From positions 1 through 60,701 of the forward strand of contig JBMNTS010000007.1 of the NCBI GenBank assembly GCA_050945855.1: 60,701 bases of DNA. Reading direction: 5' to 3'. Source of the DNA: CAYSNP01 sp050945855 (GTDB lineage Bacteria > Bacillota > Clostridia > Christensenellales > DTU072). The notes below the pieces were generated by a model. It ran no database searches, was not told the DNA's origin, and was given only the letters and a program-made list of their open reading frames with translations. The position numbers and the translations under genes were made by a program. Below, piece by piece: positions 1 to 8,146 of the stretch (positions are counted from its first letter, which is position 1; each line of letters begins with the position of its first letter).

Positions 1-679
1 TATCCATGGTTTCCGTAGCAATGTGCTTGGTGTCGTCCAGCGCCTCTTTTGCCGTTAAATACAAAGGCGTATTTTCCTCCAGGTTAAAGTCGCCTGTCAG
101 AATAGCGGGCGTTTGTTGCGCTTGTATACGCTCGAGGATAACGTCCAGTCCGTTTTCGCGGGCTAAGGCGGATTTATGGTCAAGATGCGTATTAAAATGA
201 GTGATAATCTTACCGCTTTGGTTATGGCGCAGCACCGCGTAAGTGCAAATGCGGTAGCAGGAGGAATTCCAGGAAACAGACATTTTTTCCGGTGTTTCGG
301 AAAGCCAGAAAGTGCCGCTGTCTATTAAGGTGAATTTGCTCTTTTTGTAATAGATGGGATTGGATTCCGAAAGCAGCCACATGTCTCTGTTTTGGCTTAC
401 TTTTGCGTATTCCGGCAGATTTTCGTCCAAGTAAGGACCTTGTACTGTGGTGACTTCCTGCATGCCGATAATATCCGGATTATGGCTTTTGATATGCTTA
501 ATAAGAGGTGCCTGGCGCCTGGCCCACAGATCAACGGGAACGTTGTCAAAATTAAAGCAGCGGATATTATAGCTCATTACCGTAATTTCATTAGGCACAG
601 GCTTTGCCGTAACCAGTCCGAAAGCCAACGCGCCGAGCAAACAAGCAACAACAAGAATTTTCAGTATAGCCGTTTTCAT
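1..679 (-). CDS. Endonuclease/exonuclease/phosphatase family protein, secreted (C-terminus beyond window)
   Basis: The gene starts at an ATG at 679 behind an AAAGGAAT ribosome site and runs off the left edge after about 226 residues. A hydrophobic signal segment (residues 4-22) is followed by family motifs in order: MSYNIRCFNF near residue 35, an IGMQEV motif carrying the metal-binding Glu, HFNTHLDH and LTGDFNLEE. These fit the DNase I-like fold of metal-dependent phosphoesterases, here exported. The substrate (nucleic acid, phospholipid or inositol phosphate) cannot be told. A paralogue lies at 39625-40506. It is convergent with nothing and lies 87 bases downstream of the glycyl radical enzyme, on the same strand. 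Confidence 0.85.
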   Translation of the reverse strand, partial: MKTAILKILVVACLLGALAFGLVTAKPVPNEITVMSYNIRCFNFDNVPVDLWARRQAPLIKHIKSHNPDIIGMQEVTTVQGPYLDENLPEYAKVSQNRDMWLLSESNPIYYKKSKFTLIDSGTFWLSETPEKMSVSWNSSCYRICTYAVLRHNQSGKIITHFNTHLDHKSALARENGLDVILERIQAQQTPAILTGDFNLEENTPLYLTAKEALDDTKHIATETMD

Positions 680-766
680 TTTTATTCCTTTTGCCGTTTT
701 TTATATTTTAGCACGGCATGCGCCTTTTTTCAAGACAAGCGTCGGCAAACAACGCGAATTTTCCCT

Positions 767-2836
767 TTAGCTGTAGCAGGTCCTGTTGATGATTATCTTT
801 TTGAGCGCATCGGACAATTCGTTAAAATAGGCGCAATATCCCGCTATGCGCACCATAAGGTATTTATGCTTTTCCGGATTTTCGTACGCTTCCAACAATA
901 TCTTGCGGTCTATTACATTGGGCTGCAGTTGCATGCCTCCCGTCGTCAAAAAGGTTCTGAAGACGGAAGCAAGATTTTCTATGCCGTTTTCGCCCTGGAA
1001 GAGCGCGGCGTCTATGGTAAAGGTCACCGTTGTGCCGTTTACCGCGAAATCGGTAAAATTGACCTGCGATATGGCGTTTAAGGCGGGCAGCAAATCATTT
1101 TGCTCCATCTGGTAATGAGGGATAATGCTGTTGGCAAACGGCACTCCCTTGGGTCTGCCGGAGGGCAGAGCCTGGCAATGTTCGCCGTATATGTCGTTTA
1201 CGTTAAGCGCGTAATATCCGGCTGTATACTTGCCGCCCCTTGTGCTCTCTATGCCGGCTAAGGTCTTATTGTATATTTCCATAACCTTGGTTACCCACAA
1301 GGCGGGATATGGGTCGGAGTCGTCCCCGTATTTGGGTACGGCGTCCAGATCCTTCTTGATTTTTTGGTTTGCCTTGCCTTGGAAGTTTTGGTCTATAGCG
1401 CGCAAAATCTCTTTGAGGGTGTATTTCTTTTGCTTGAACACCAATTCGTCCACGGCATACAGGGAGTCGGCGACGTCGGTAATCGCGATGCCTTGAATGC
1501 CGCTGGTATTAAAGTACGCGCCTCCCTCGTTTACGTCTTTGCCCGTTTCCAGACAATTATCAAATAAGGTGGACGCAAGCGGAGTAGGCAAATATTTGGC
1601 AATCAGGGCTTCTATCCTTTTATGGTCGCGCAATATCTTTTCCGCTAGATTATCAAGCCGCTCCTGAAAACGCTCAAGCAACTCGTCCATATTCTCGGGC
1701 GGGTCATAGACGTAATGACCTCTTGTCAGCTTGCGCCATTCCTGCTTACGCTCCACTTTTGCCCGCATTTTTTTGCTTAGCTTACCGTCGCCGGAAAACA
1801 GGAAATTAATCAGCTTGTCAAGCAAGAGTTCTTTTTGCTCCTTCTTGCAATAATTCCATAATTCGTGCGAGTGTCCTTTCAGAGCCTGCAGGAAGGGAAG
1901 CGCAAGATTGACGTTGGCGCAATCGGTATTGCCGTAATGGTCGTTGGAAGCGTTGGGCTCCACGCACCCCACAATAGCGAAATTGCGCGCGTGTTCTATG
2001 GTTGTGGGGTAATGGCGCATTAGCGATTCGATATATATATCATCGCTGAACATCTCGGGCATCGGGCAGCCATTGATATATATTTCCGCAAGTCTGCTCA
2101 GGTATTTGTCCGGATTTTTCTTACTTATGCGCGCCGCCATATTGACGGACAAGGGCTGAAGCTCGCAGGCGTCTATCAGCATGTAAGTGACGTCGTTTAC
2201 CGCGTCGTTGCCCTCTTTGTCCACTCCTCCGAAAGTAACCGTCTGGTCTGTGGATACCGTTTCAAAAAGGCGGCTTACGTTAAGGTAGGAGTACCCGTCG
2301 TTTACCAGAATAGCCTCATCCATTTTTAATATAAACAGGCACACCAGTTCCTTGGCTTCCTCATAGCTGATACGCCCCGCCTCATAATCCTTTTTGTAAT
2401 AGGGATAAAGTATCTGGTCAAGTCTGCCGAAGGAAATCGCGTTTTCGTAAGTTTCTATACATAACGCCAGATGTAAAAACAGCATGCTCTGCAGCGCCTC
2501 ATGGAAAGTGGAGGCGGGGTTCCTGGGCACCCTGCGGCAAATGCGCGCCATCTTCAACAGTTCCTCTCTCCTTTTGGCGTCCTTTTCCGTTCGGCTTAAA
2601 TTCAAAAGGTGGTCGGCGTATCCGTCCGCAAAGGTTTCCAAGGCTTCCAGCGCTATTATCGCCCCCTTGTAAAACTCCTGATTGTTTTCCGGATGCTCCT
2701 TCTGCTTTTGCAATACCTCTTCTTTCATGCCTGTGGTACCTAAGGCAAGCAGTTTTTCAAAATTAACCACAAAATGCGCGATAGCGGCATGATTGTTATT
2801 AAAACCCGCGTTCATAAGCGAAGAACGGGCAAGCAT
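767..2836 (-). CDS. Glycyl radical enzyme (PFL-like), large C-terminal part downstream of an in-frame amber codon
   Basis: This 689-residue segment carries the catalytic core of a pyruvate formate-lyase-like glycyl radical enzyme. The thiyl-radical motif GCVEP has Cys291 and the Glu two residues on that marks the dehydratase/decarboxylase/C-N-lyase classes rather than PFL itself. The glycyl-radical loop RIAGYCAYF has Gly666, 23 residues from the end. The Cys-Gly distance of 375 residues is nearer to that of 4-hydroxyphenylacetate decarboxylase than to the roughly 330 of glycerol dehydratase, so the substrate is open. The frame is open upstream to 2890, where it meets a TAG. The ATG at 2836 has no Shine-Dalgarno site, and the expected first 120 or so residues of the enzyme sit upstream of the TAG. 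The piece is therefore probably not an independent gene: it is either the distal part of a broken fusion or is read through. Confidence 0.85.
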   Translation of the reverse strand: MLARSSLMNAGFNNNHAAIAHFVVNFEKLLALGTTGMKEEVLQKQKEHPENNQEFYKGAIIALEALETFADGYADHLLNLSRTEKDAKRREELLKMARICRRVPRNPASTFHEALQSMLFLHLALCIETYENAISFGRLDQILYPYYKKDYEAGRISYEEAKELVCLFILKMDEAILVNDGYSYLNVSRLFETVSTDQTVTFGGVDKEGNDAVNDVTYMLIDACELQPLSVNMAARISKKNPDKYLSRLAEIYINGCPMPEMFSDDIYIESLMRHYPTTIEHARNFAIVGCVEPNASNDHYGNTDCANVNLALPFLQALKGHSHELWNYCKKEQKELLLDKLINFLFSGDGKLSKKMRAKVERKQEWRKLTRGHYVYDPPENMDELLERFQERLDNLAEKILRDHKRIEALIAKYLPTPLASTLFDNCLETGKDVNEGGAYFNTSGIQGIAITDVADSLYAVDELVFKQKKYTLKEILRAIDQNFQGKANQKIKKDLDAVPKYGDDSDPYPALWVTKVMEIYNKTLAGIESTRGGKYTAGYYALNVNDIYGEHCQALPSGRPKGVPFANSIIPHYQMEQNDLLPALNAISQVNFTDFAVNGTTVTFTIDAALFQGENGIENLASVFRTFLTTGGMQLQPNVIDRKILLEAYENPEKHKYLMVRIAGYCAYFNELSDALKKIIINRTCYS

Positions 2837-2890
2837 CAGACGGAGTTCGTTAAAGGGGGAATTGACTCTGCTGAACAGCGAGCGCTTTAT

Positions 2891-2893
2891 CTA
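2891..2893 (-). other. Single in-frame TAG between activase/GRE N-terminus and GRE core
   Basis: The frame starting at 4075 and the frame of the glycyl radical enzyme core are identical (4075 and 2836 differ by a multiple of three). This TAG is the only stop between them. The residues before it end in RIFPF and those after it begin IKRSLFSRV. Enzymes of this family usually have a conserved aromatic stretch of the type PFW or PYW here, so a one-base TGG to TAG change is the simplest reading. TAG is used as an ordinary stop elsewhere in the window (12057-12059 and 37573-37575). Confidence 0.85.
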
Positions 2894-4075
2894 GAAAGGG
2901 AAAATCCGCAAATAAAAATACCATCTTTCCTTAAACGAGCATTGGAAGGATACCGGCTTCTGGCGGTTGATTCTGTAAAGGAAGGTAATATCAAGCAAGC
3001 CGTACTGCTCTTCCCACACCTGACCTGCCACACGCTTGGAAGTAAAGGTGCCCGCAAGCAACTCCTCCGGCCAAACGATTTTCTTTTTGTTTTCCAGCAC
3101 GTATTTCAGCCTTTGCGCGCGGTAGATATGAGGAGAGCCCTCAAAGCCGTTTTTGCGGTAAAATCGGGTTTTTAATTTGGAAGACTCTATGCACAGCGCT
3201 CTTCCGCTGTCCCTCTGGTCCTGTTGAATCTTTTTCACTCTTTCGGTAAATTCCGCGGGCTTGCCCCGCTCCACATTGCCCACGTCCGTAGGGACAATCC
3301 CTCTCGCCTCAAACATCAGCATGCATTTTTTCAGGCTTTCCGCGCTTTGCTCCATAGAAATCTTGAGCATGGGGCGGGTAAGGTTAAGCCTTTTTGCCTT
3401 ATCCTCGTAAGCGTTGTGATATTTTAGCAAATCTATCTGGTCGCAATTCATGCTCTTTAGATACCGGGTAATAGCCTCAATATTTTCTTCGGTATCGTTA
3501 TACCCCGGGATTACCGCCATGCGGAAGCGGATATTGGCAGACATTGCGCGCAGCTTGGCAAGGTTGGAATGAATAAGTCCGCTGTCCTGACCGGTGAGTT
3601 CCTTATGCCGCTCCTCATTCCCCACATATTTGAAGTCCACCAAAAACAAATCTATGTAAGAAGCCACTCTTTCAATGGTGCTCCATGGGGCAAACAATGT
3701 AGTTTCTACGGAGACGTGGATGTTTTCTTTTTTCAGCTTAATCAAAAATTCTTCCAGCGCTTTGGCGTCCTGCAGCAGAGGCTCGCCGCCCGAAAGGGTA
3801 ATGCCGCCGCCCGAGGCGACATAATATTTTTTGTCCCTGAGCGCGATTTCGGCAAGCTGCGAGGTGGTGTATTCCAGCAAGGGAACCGCCCCGCCCGTAA
3901 AGGAAAGACCTTCCGGATTCTGGCACCAGAGGCACCTTAATCCGCAGCCTTGAAAAAATATTGTTGCCCTTAGTCCGGGACCGTCATGTACACAAGTGCG
4001 TTGAATCTTGAAAACCCTTAATTTAGAATCTTGAGTATATGCTTTGCCCGAGTTTTTTACAGAAGTTTTATTCAT
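2891..4075 (-). CDS. Radical SAM glycyl-radical-enzyme activase fused in frame to the GRE N-terminus
   Basis: The start is the ATG at 4075, behind GAGGTGG and a promoter at 4121-4149; the longer frame to 4156 would begin upstream of that promoter. Residues 1-270 are a PflA-type activase: HDGPGLRATIFFQGC, the CX3CX2C cluster site (Cys44, Cys48, Cys51), the LSGGEPLLQ glycine motif and LLKYHNAYEDK near the end. The ferredoxin-like insert with extra clusters found in many such activases is absent. From about residue 276 (TERVKKIQQ) to the TAG at codon 395 the protein no longer resembles an activase. It reads as the N-terminal region of a glycyl radical enzyme, with RALCIESSKLKTRFY, RAQRLKYVLENK and a KRVAGQVW segment. 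The sequence thus encodes activase and substrate enzyme as one chain, interrupted once. Confidence 0.85.
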   Translation of the reverse strand: MNKTSVKNSGKAYTQDSKLRVFKIQRTCVHDGPGLRATIFFQGCGLRCLWCQNPEGLSFTGGAVPLLEYTTSQLAEIALRDKKYYVASGGGITLSGGEPLLQDAKALEEFLIKLKKENIHVSVETTLFAPWSTIERVASYIDLFLVDFKYVGNEERHKELTGQDSGLIHSNLAKLRAMSANIRFRMAVIPGYNDTEENIEAITRYLKSMNCDQIDLLKYHNAYEDKAKRLNLTRPMLKISMEQSAESLKKCMLMFEARGIVPTDVGNVERGKPAEFTERVKKIQQDQRDSGRALCIESSKLKTRFYRKNGFEGSPHIYRAQRLKYVLENKKKIVWPEELLAGTFTSKRVAGQVWEEQYGLLDITFLYRINRQKPVSFQCSFKERWYFYLRIFPF

Positions 4076-4120
4076 TTTCCACCTCTTTTTTATTGGCAAG
4101 CTACATCGTATTCCATTATA

Positions 4121-4149
4121 ATAATAGCACAGATTTTGGCATATTTCAA
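4121..4149 (-). promoter_or_regulatory. Promoter of the activase-GRE locus
   Basis: On the minus strand TTGAAA and TATTAT are separated by 17 bases. The predicted transcript starts about 40 bases upstream of the ATG at 4075. Confidence 0.6.
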
Positions 4150-4274
4150 TAGGCAAAAATAAAATTCAATCATAAAAAACTCAAAAATGCAGCCGCTTTT
4201 CTTAATACATTTTATTCCGCCGGAAAGCGTAAATGTGTGTGTGAAAAGCTTTTATTAAAATAATGAAGGAATTA

Positions 4275-4973
4275 TTAATCCGCGCACTCCAGCGCGATCT
4301 CAATCATTTGCACAAAAGAGGTTTCCCGTTCCCGGGCGCTTAAAGCCTCGCCGGTAAAACAATGGTCGGAAACGGTGCATATACAAAGCGCGTTTTTAGC
4401 AAACTTCGCGGCGTTCAAATAAAGGGCGGCCGCTTCCATCTCTATAGCCAGGATTCCCATTTTGCGCCACACCGCAAGCGCTTCCCCGTTGTCGTAAAAC
4501 ACATCGGAGGTAAGGATATTGCCCACCTTAGGCTCAATCCCCATGCGCCTTGCCGCGCTTACCCCCTTTTCAAGCAGCGAGAAGGAGGGACAGGGCGCTA
4601 TTGTCCCCGGCAAGTCATATTGGGCGGCGTAACCCGAATTGGTGGAGCAGGCAAGCGCGATGACGATATCCCTGACATTTACTCCGTCCGCCACCGCACC
4701 CGCGGTGCCCGTCCTTATTATGCTTTGCACATCGTAAAACTTAAACAATTCGTAGCTATAGATACCCATTGACGGCATGCCCATACCCGACGCCATAACG
4801 GACACAGCTTTGCCCTTATAGGCGCCGGTGTATGCCAGCATACCTCTTACCTTATTGATAAGGCGGGCGTTTTCTAAAAAATTTTCCGCAATAAATTTAG
4901 CCCGCAGCGGGTCGCCGGGCATAATTACAAAGGGGGCAAAATCACCTTTTTTTGCCTCGATATGCGGCGTCAT
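4275..4973 (-). CDS. deoD: Purine-nucleoside phosphorylase, DeoD type
   Basis: The 232-residue protein matches hexameric DeoD along its whole length: TPHI at the N-terminus, MPGDPLRAKFIAE for phosphate binding, VRGMLAYTG, and the purine/ribose site segment MEAAALYLNAAKFA followed by CTVSDH. It catalyses phosphorolysis of purine (deoxy)nucleosides to free base and (deoxy)ribose-1-phosphate in the cytoplasm. The start ATG at 4973 lies 20 bases downstream of the alcohol dehydrogenase stop, so the two are probably co-transcribed from the promoter at 6230-6258. Confidence 0.95.
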   Translation of the reverse strand: MTPHIEAKKGDFAPFVIMPGDPLRAKFIAENFLENARLINKVRGMLAYTGAYKGKAVSVMASGMGMPSMGIYSYELFKFYDVQSIIRTGTAGAVADGVNVRDIVIALACSTNSGYAAQYDLPGTIAPCPSFSLLEKGVSAARRMGIEPKVGNILTSDVFYDNGEALAVWRKMGILAIEMEAAALYLNAAKFAKNALCICTVSDHCFTGEALSARERETSFVQMIEIALECAD

Positions 4974-4993
4974 CTACTACCTCTTTGGCTTGT

Positions 4994-6199
4994 TTATTCT
5001 ATTATAATCTGGTCTAATATATTGTATACGTCGCTTTCCTCAAAAAGCATGGGTACGGGATAAAGCGGATTTGCCTCTTTAAGCGCGCGTTGGGCGATTA
5101 ACTCGTAATCCTCGCTTTTTACATCGGCAAGTTTTTCCGGAATATCCATATACTTATTAAGTTCTTTAATCCATGCTATAAAGGCGCGCGCTTTTTCCGC
5201 GTCGCTTGTGCCTTCTATTCCGATATGCTCTGCAAGCTCGGCAAGCCGTTTGTGCGCGCTTTCTCCGTAATACTCCAAAACTACGGGCAGCAATACCGAA
5301 TTGGCAAGACCGTGGGCAGTCCTGTACAACCCTCCCATGGTGTGGGCTATCGCATGAACGTATCCTACGTATGCTCTGGTAAAAGCGATTCCCGCGTAGT
5401 AGGCGGCGAGCTGCATATTTTCTCTGGCGGTAATGTCTTTGCCGTTGTCGTACGCTTTTTTAAGGTTTTCCTTGATCAGCGTTATGGCAGCCTTTGCCAT
5501 ATTTTCCGTAAACTTTGTATTGCTCCTGCCAATGTACGCCTCCACCGCGTGAGTAAGCGCGTCCATACCCGTTGTGGAAGTGATATGTTTAGGCAGCCCT
5601 ACCGTAAGCAGTGGGTCCAGCACCGCGTAATTGGGTATCAGAGAAAAATCGTTAATGGGGTATTTTTCGTGAGTTTCGCTGTTGCTTATGACGGCGGCGA
5701 GAGTGGCTTCACTCCCCGTCCCCGCGGTAGTGGGCACCGCAAAAAAGAGCGGAGTGGATTTAAGCACCTTAAACAGCCCTTTCATTTTGGATACCGGCTT
5801 ATTGGGTCTTGCGACGCGCGCGCCCACGATTTTTGCGCAATCCATGGGGGAACCGCCGCCCAGGGCAATTATCGCTTTGCAGCCCTTTTCTTTATATACT
5901 GCCAGCGCCTCTTCTATATTGTCTATGGTAGGATTCGGTACCGTGCTGTCGTATATGGCGTAAGCAATGCTTTCCTTTTCCAACCCCTTTGTAAGCCCGT
6001 CCGCAAGCCCTAAGGACATTATCATCTTATCGGTAACGATAAGCACATTGTCTATGCCCTTTTCTTTAATAAAGGCTGGCAACTTCGTGATGCTGTTTTC
6101 GCCCTCGATAAGTTCGGGCACTCTCCAAGGCAGGATTGCGGAAGCAATGCGGAATACGCCCTGATAAGTTCTGCACCATATTTTATATAATTGATTCAT
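4994..6199 (-). CDS. Iron-containing alcohol dehydrogenase
   Basis: The 401-residue protein belongs to the group III (Fe-dependent) alcohol dehydrogenases. The cofactor motif GGGSPMDCAK lies near residue 113, PTTAGTGSEAT follows, and the metal-binding His residues fall in MDALTHAVEAYIG and in YVHAIAHTMGG/TAHG. It should reduce aldehydes or ketones with NAD(P)H. The start was set at the ATG at 6199, which has GAGGAAG at proper spacing; a TTG two codons upstream overlaps that site. It heads a two-gene unit with deoD. A link to the adjacent glycyl radical enzyme (disposal of an aldehyde product) is attractive but is inference from position only. Confidence 0.93.
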   Translation of the reverse strand: MNQLYKIWCRTYQGVFRIASAILPWRVPELIEGENSITKLPAFIKEKGIDNVLIVTDKMIMSLGLADGLTKGLEKESIAYAIYDSTVPNPTIDNIEEALAVYKEKGCKAIIALGGGSPMDCAKIVGARVARPNKPVSKMKGLFKVLKSTPLFFAVPTTAGTGSEATLAAVISNSETHEKYPINDFSLIPNYAVLDPLLTVGLPKHITSTTGMDALTHAVEAYIGRSNTKFTENMAKAAITLIKENLKKAYDNGKDITARENMQLAAYYAGIAFTRAYVGYVHAIAHTMGGLYRTAHGLANSVLLPVVLEYYGESAHKRLAELAEHIGIEGTSDAEKARAFIAWIKELNKYMDIPEKLADVKSEDYELIAQRALKEANPLYPVPMLFEESDVYNILDQIIIE

Positions 6200-6229
6200 A
6201 AACAACTTCCTCTTTTTTCCATTTTTTTT

Positions 6230-6258
6230 ATTATATCATTATATGCGCGAATTTTCAA
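6230..6258 (-). promoter_or_regulatory. Promoter of adh-deoD
   Basis: TTGAAA and a perfect TATAAT on the minus strand are separated by 17 bases, about 30 bases upstream of the dehydrogenase ATG. Confidence 0.75.
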
Positions 6259-6351
6259 GATAAGAAAAATTTATTGTAAAAAAAAGCCTTTTAATCCCAT
6301 TAGTCCGCATAAATTCGCCTTATATTAAGATATTAAAGAAAAGGTGAACGA

Positions 6352-7491
6352 ATGAAAAGCGACAGAATCTATCTTGCCTCCCCCCACCTTAGCGGCAAAG
6401 AAATGCAATTTATCAAACAGGCACTGGACTCCAACTGGGTAGCGCCTTTAGGCGAAAACGTGGATATGTTTGAAAAGGAGGTAGCCTCTTATGTGGGCGT
6501 AAAGCACGCCGCCGCTCTTGTCTCGGGCACCGCCGCGATACATCTGGCGTTAAAATGGCTTAATGTGCGGGACAACGAGTACGTGTTTTGCTCTTCGCTC
6601 ACCTTTTCGGGCAGTTGCAACGGCATTTTATACGAAAGGGGTACGCCGGTGTTTATCGACAGCGAATACCAAAGCTGGAATATGTGCCCCGACGCGCTAG
6701 AGCGCGCGTTTGAGTGGGCAAAAAGCCAGAACAAGCCGCCCAAAGCGGTGATTGTGGTAAACCTGTACGGACAAAGCGCGGATTACGATAATATCCGCGC
6801 GATTTGCGAAAGGGAAAACACGCCTATAATAGAGGACGCGGCGGAAAGTCTGGGCGCGACCTATAAAGGAAAGCAAACGGGCAGCTTTGGGGAGCTTTCC
6901 GCATTGTCCTTCAACGGCAACAAGATTATCACTACTTCGGGCGGCGGAATGCTGCTTTCCCAAAACGGGCAGGCAATAGCCAAAGCCAGATTCTGGGCGT
7001 CTCAATCCAGAGACGCTTTTCCCTATTATCACCATACCGAATTAGGCTACAATTACCGCCTCAGCAATATTTGCGCGGGGATAGGCAGAGGGCAGCTGTC
7101 CGCTCTTGAGGAGCGGTTAGCTCAAAAAAAGCAGATTTATATGCGGTACAAGCAAGCGCTTGCCGGCCTGCCCCTGCGCCTGATGCCTGTGCCGCAATGG
7201 AGCGAGCCTAATTATTGGCTGACCGCCGCCACCATAGAAAAAGGGTGCGGCGTGACGCCGCATGCGATCATTCAAAAATTAGCCGAGCACAACATTGAGG
7301 CAAGGCATATCTGGAAACCTATGCACCTGCAACCCATATTCGCAGGCTGCCCTTTTTTTAGCCGGGATAAAGAAATAGTGTGCGAAGATATCTTTTTGCG
7401 CGGATTGTGCCTGCCCTGCGACACCAAAATGACACCGGAGGAACAGGACATGGTTATCGAGGAGGTAAAGGGGTGCTTTAACAATGTATGA
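6352..7491 (+). CDS. DegT/DnrJ/EryC1/StrS sugar aminotransferase (PglE-like)
   Basis: This 379-residue pyridoxal-phosphate enzyme has the family features in order: VSGTAAIHLALKW for phosphate binding, IIEDAAESLGA with the cofactor Asp, and SFNGNKIITTSGGGML with the Schiff-base Lys. It most resembles PglE-type enzymes that aminate a UDP-4-keto-6-deoxy sugar. It opens the polysaccharide operon with an AAGGTGA ribosome site and overlaps the next gene by 8 bases. No matching 4,6-dehydratase (PglF) or acetyltransferase (PglD) is present nearby, so these must be encoded elsewhere or the sugar differs from the Campylobacter one. Confidence 0.92.
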   Translation: MKSDRIYLASPHLSGKEMQFIKQALDSNWVAPLGENVDMFEKEVASYVGVKHAAALVSGTAAIHLALKWLNVRDNEYVFCSSLTFSGSCNGILYERGTPVFIDSEYQSWNMCPDALERAFEWAKSQNKPPKAVIVVNLYGQSADYDNIRAICERENTPIIEDAAESLGATYKGKQTGSFGELSALSFNGNKIITTSGGGMLLSQNGQAIAKARFWASQSRDAFPYYHHTELGYNYRLSNICAGIGRGQLSALEERLAQKKQIYMRYKQALAGLPLRLMPVPQWSEPNYWLTAATIEKGCGVTPHAIIQKLAEHNIEARHIWKPMHLQPIFAGCPFFSRDKEIVCEDIFLRGLCLPCDTKMTPEEQDMVIEEVKGCFNNV

Positions 7492-8146
7492 ACGGTTTTT
7501 TAAGCGGGTATTTGATATTGTTTTAGCCCTTATTACCCTTGCTTTGGCTTTGCCGTTTATGGCGCTTATTACCGTTATAGTCAGGGTGACTATGGGTGAG
7601 CCGATTATTTTCGCGCAAGACCGACCTGGCAAGGATGGAAAGCTCTTTAAGCTATACAAATTCCGCACGATGACAAATAAAAAAGACGAGTACGGCAGGC
7701 TGCTCCCCGACGAGGAGCGGCTGACAAAGACGGGCGCTTTTTTGAGAAAAACTTCTTTGGACGAGCTGCCCGAGCTTATAAATATCCTTATAGGCGATAT
7801 GAGCTTTGTGGGCCCCAGACCCCAGTTGATTAAGGATATGGTGTTTTTTACTCCCGAAATTATGCGGCGGCAAAGGGTAACGCCGGGGCTTACCGGGCTT
7901 GCGCAAATCAAAGGCAGAAACGACATCAGCTGGGAGCGAAAATTTGAGCTTGATATGGAATATATATCCGAAATTACCTTCCTACGGGATTTAAAAATAC
8001 TTTTTCTTACTTTTGCGGCGGTGTTTTCCGCCCGAGGGGTAAGCACCCAAGGCATGGCGACGGCGGAGGATTACGGGGATTATCTGTTGCGGACGGGCAA
8101 AATCTCCGAAGAGGAATACGAGGAGAAAATGAGTAAATTAAAATGA
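7484..8146 (+). CDS. Phosphoglycosyltransferase, bacterial sugar transferase family (PglC-like)
   Basis: The protein is 220 residues and belongs to the monotopic phosphoglycosyltransferases that load the first sugar phosphate onto undecaprenyl phosphate. Visible features are an N-terminal membrane segment (about 12-38), KLYKFRTMT, the catalytic Asp-Glu in RKTSLDELPEL, the SFVGPRP motif and the TPGLTGLAQI signature. It overlaps its neighbours by 8 and 4 bases, pointing to translational coupling. Pairing with a PglE-like aminotransferase suggests that a diamino or amino-deoxy sugar primes the repeat unit. Confidence 0.95.
   Translation: MYERFFKRVFDIVLALITLALALPFMALITVIVRVTMGEPIIFAQDRPGKDGKLFKLYKFRTMTNKKDEYGRLLPDEERLTKTGAFLRKTSLDELPELINILIGDMSFVGPRPQLIKDMVFFTPEIMRRQRVTPGLTGLAQIKGRNDISWERKFELDMEYISEITFLRDLKILFLTFAAVFSARGVSTQGMATAEDYGDYLLRTGKISEEEYEEKMSKLK

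Noticed and set aside
392..1081. A 229-codon plus-strand open frame across the left-edge gene and the glycyl radical enzyme
   Set aside because: It is antisense to two clear genes, has no ribosome site and no recognisable protein features.
2891..2893. TAG as a reassigned sense codon or pyrrolysine
   Set aside because: TAG is the normal stop at 12057-12059 and 37573-37575, no pyrrolysine genes are in view, and the context does not resemble a pyrrolysine methyltransferase. Suppression limited to this site remains open.
4076..4156. Activase start at 4156
   Set aside because: The promoter at 4121-4149 lies inside that extension and the ATG at 4075 has a good ribosome site.
5225..6013. A 262-codon plus-strand frame opposite the alcohol dehydrogenase
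   Set aside because: It arises from the codon bias of the dehydrogenase; its product has no family features and no initiation signals.
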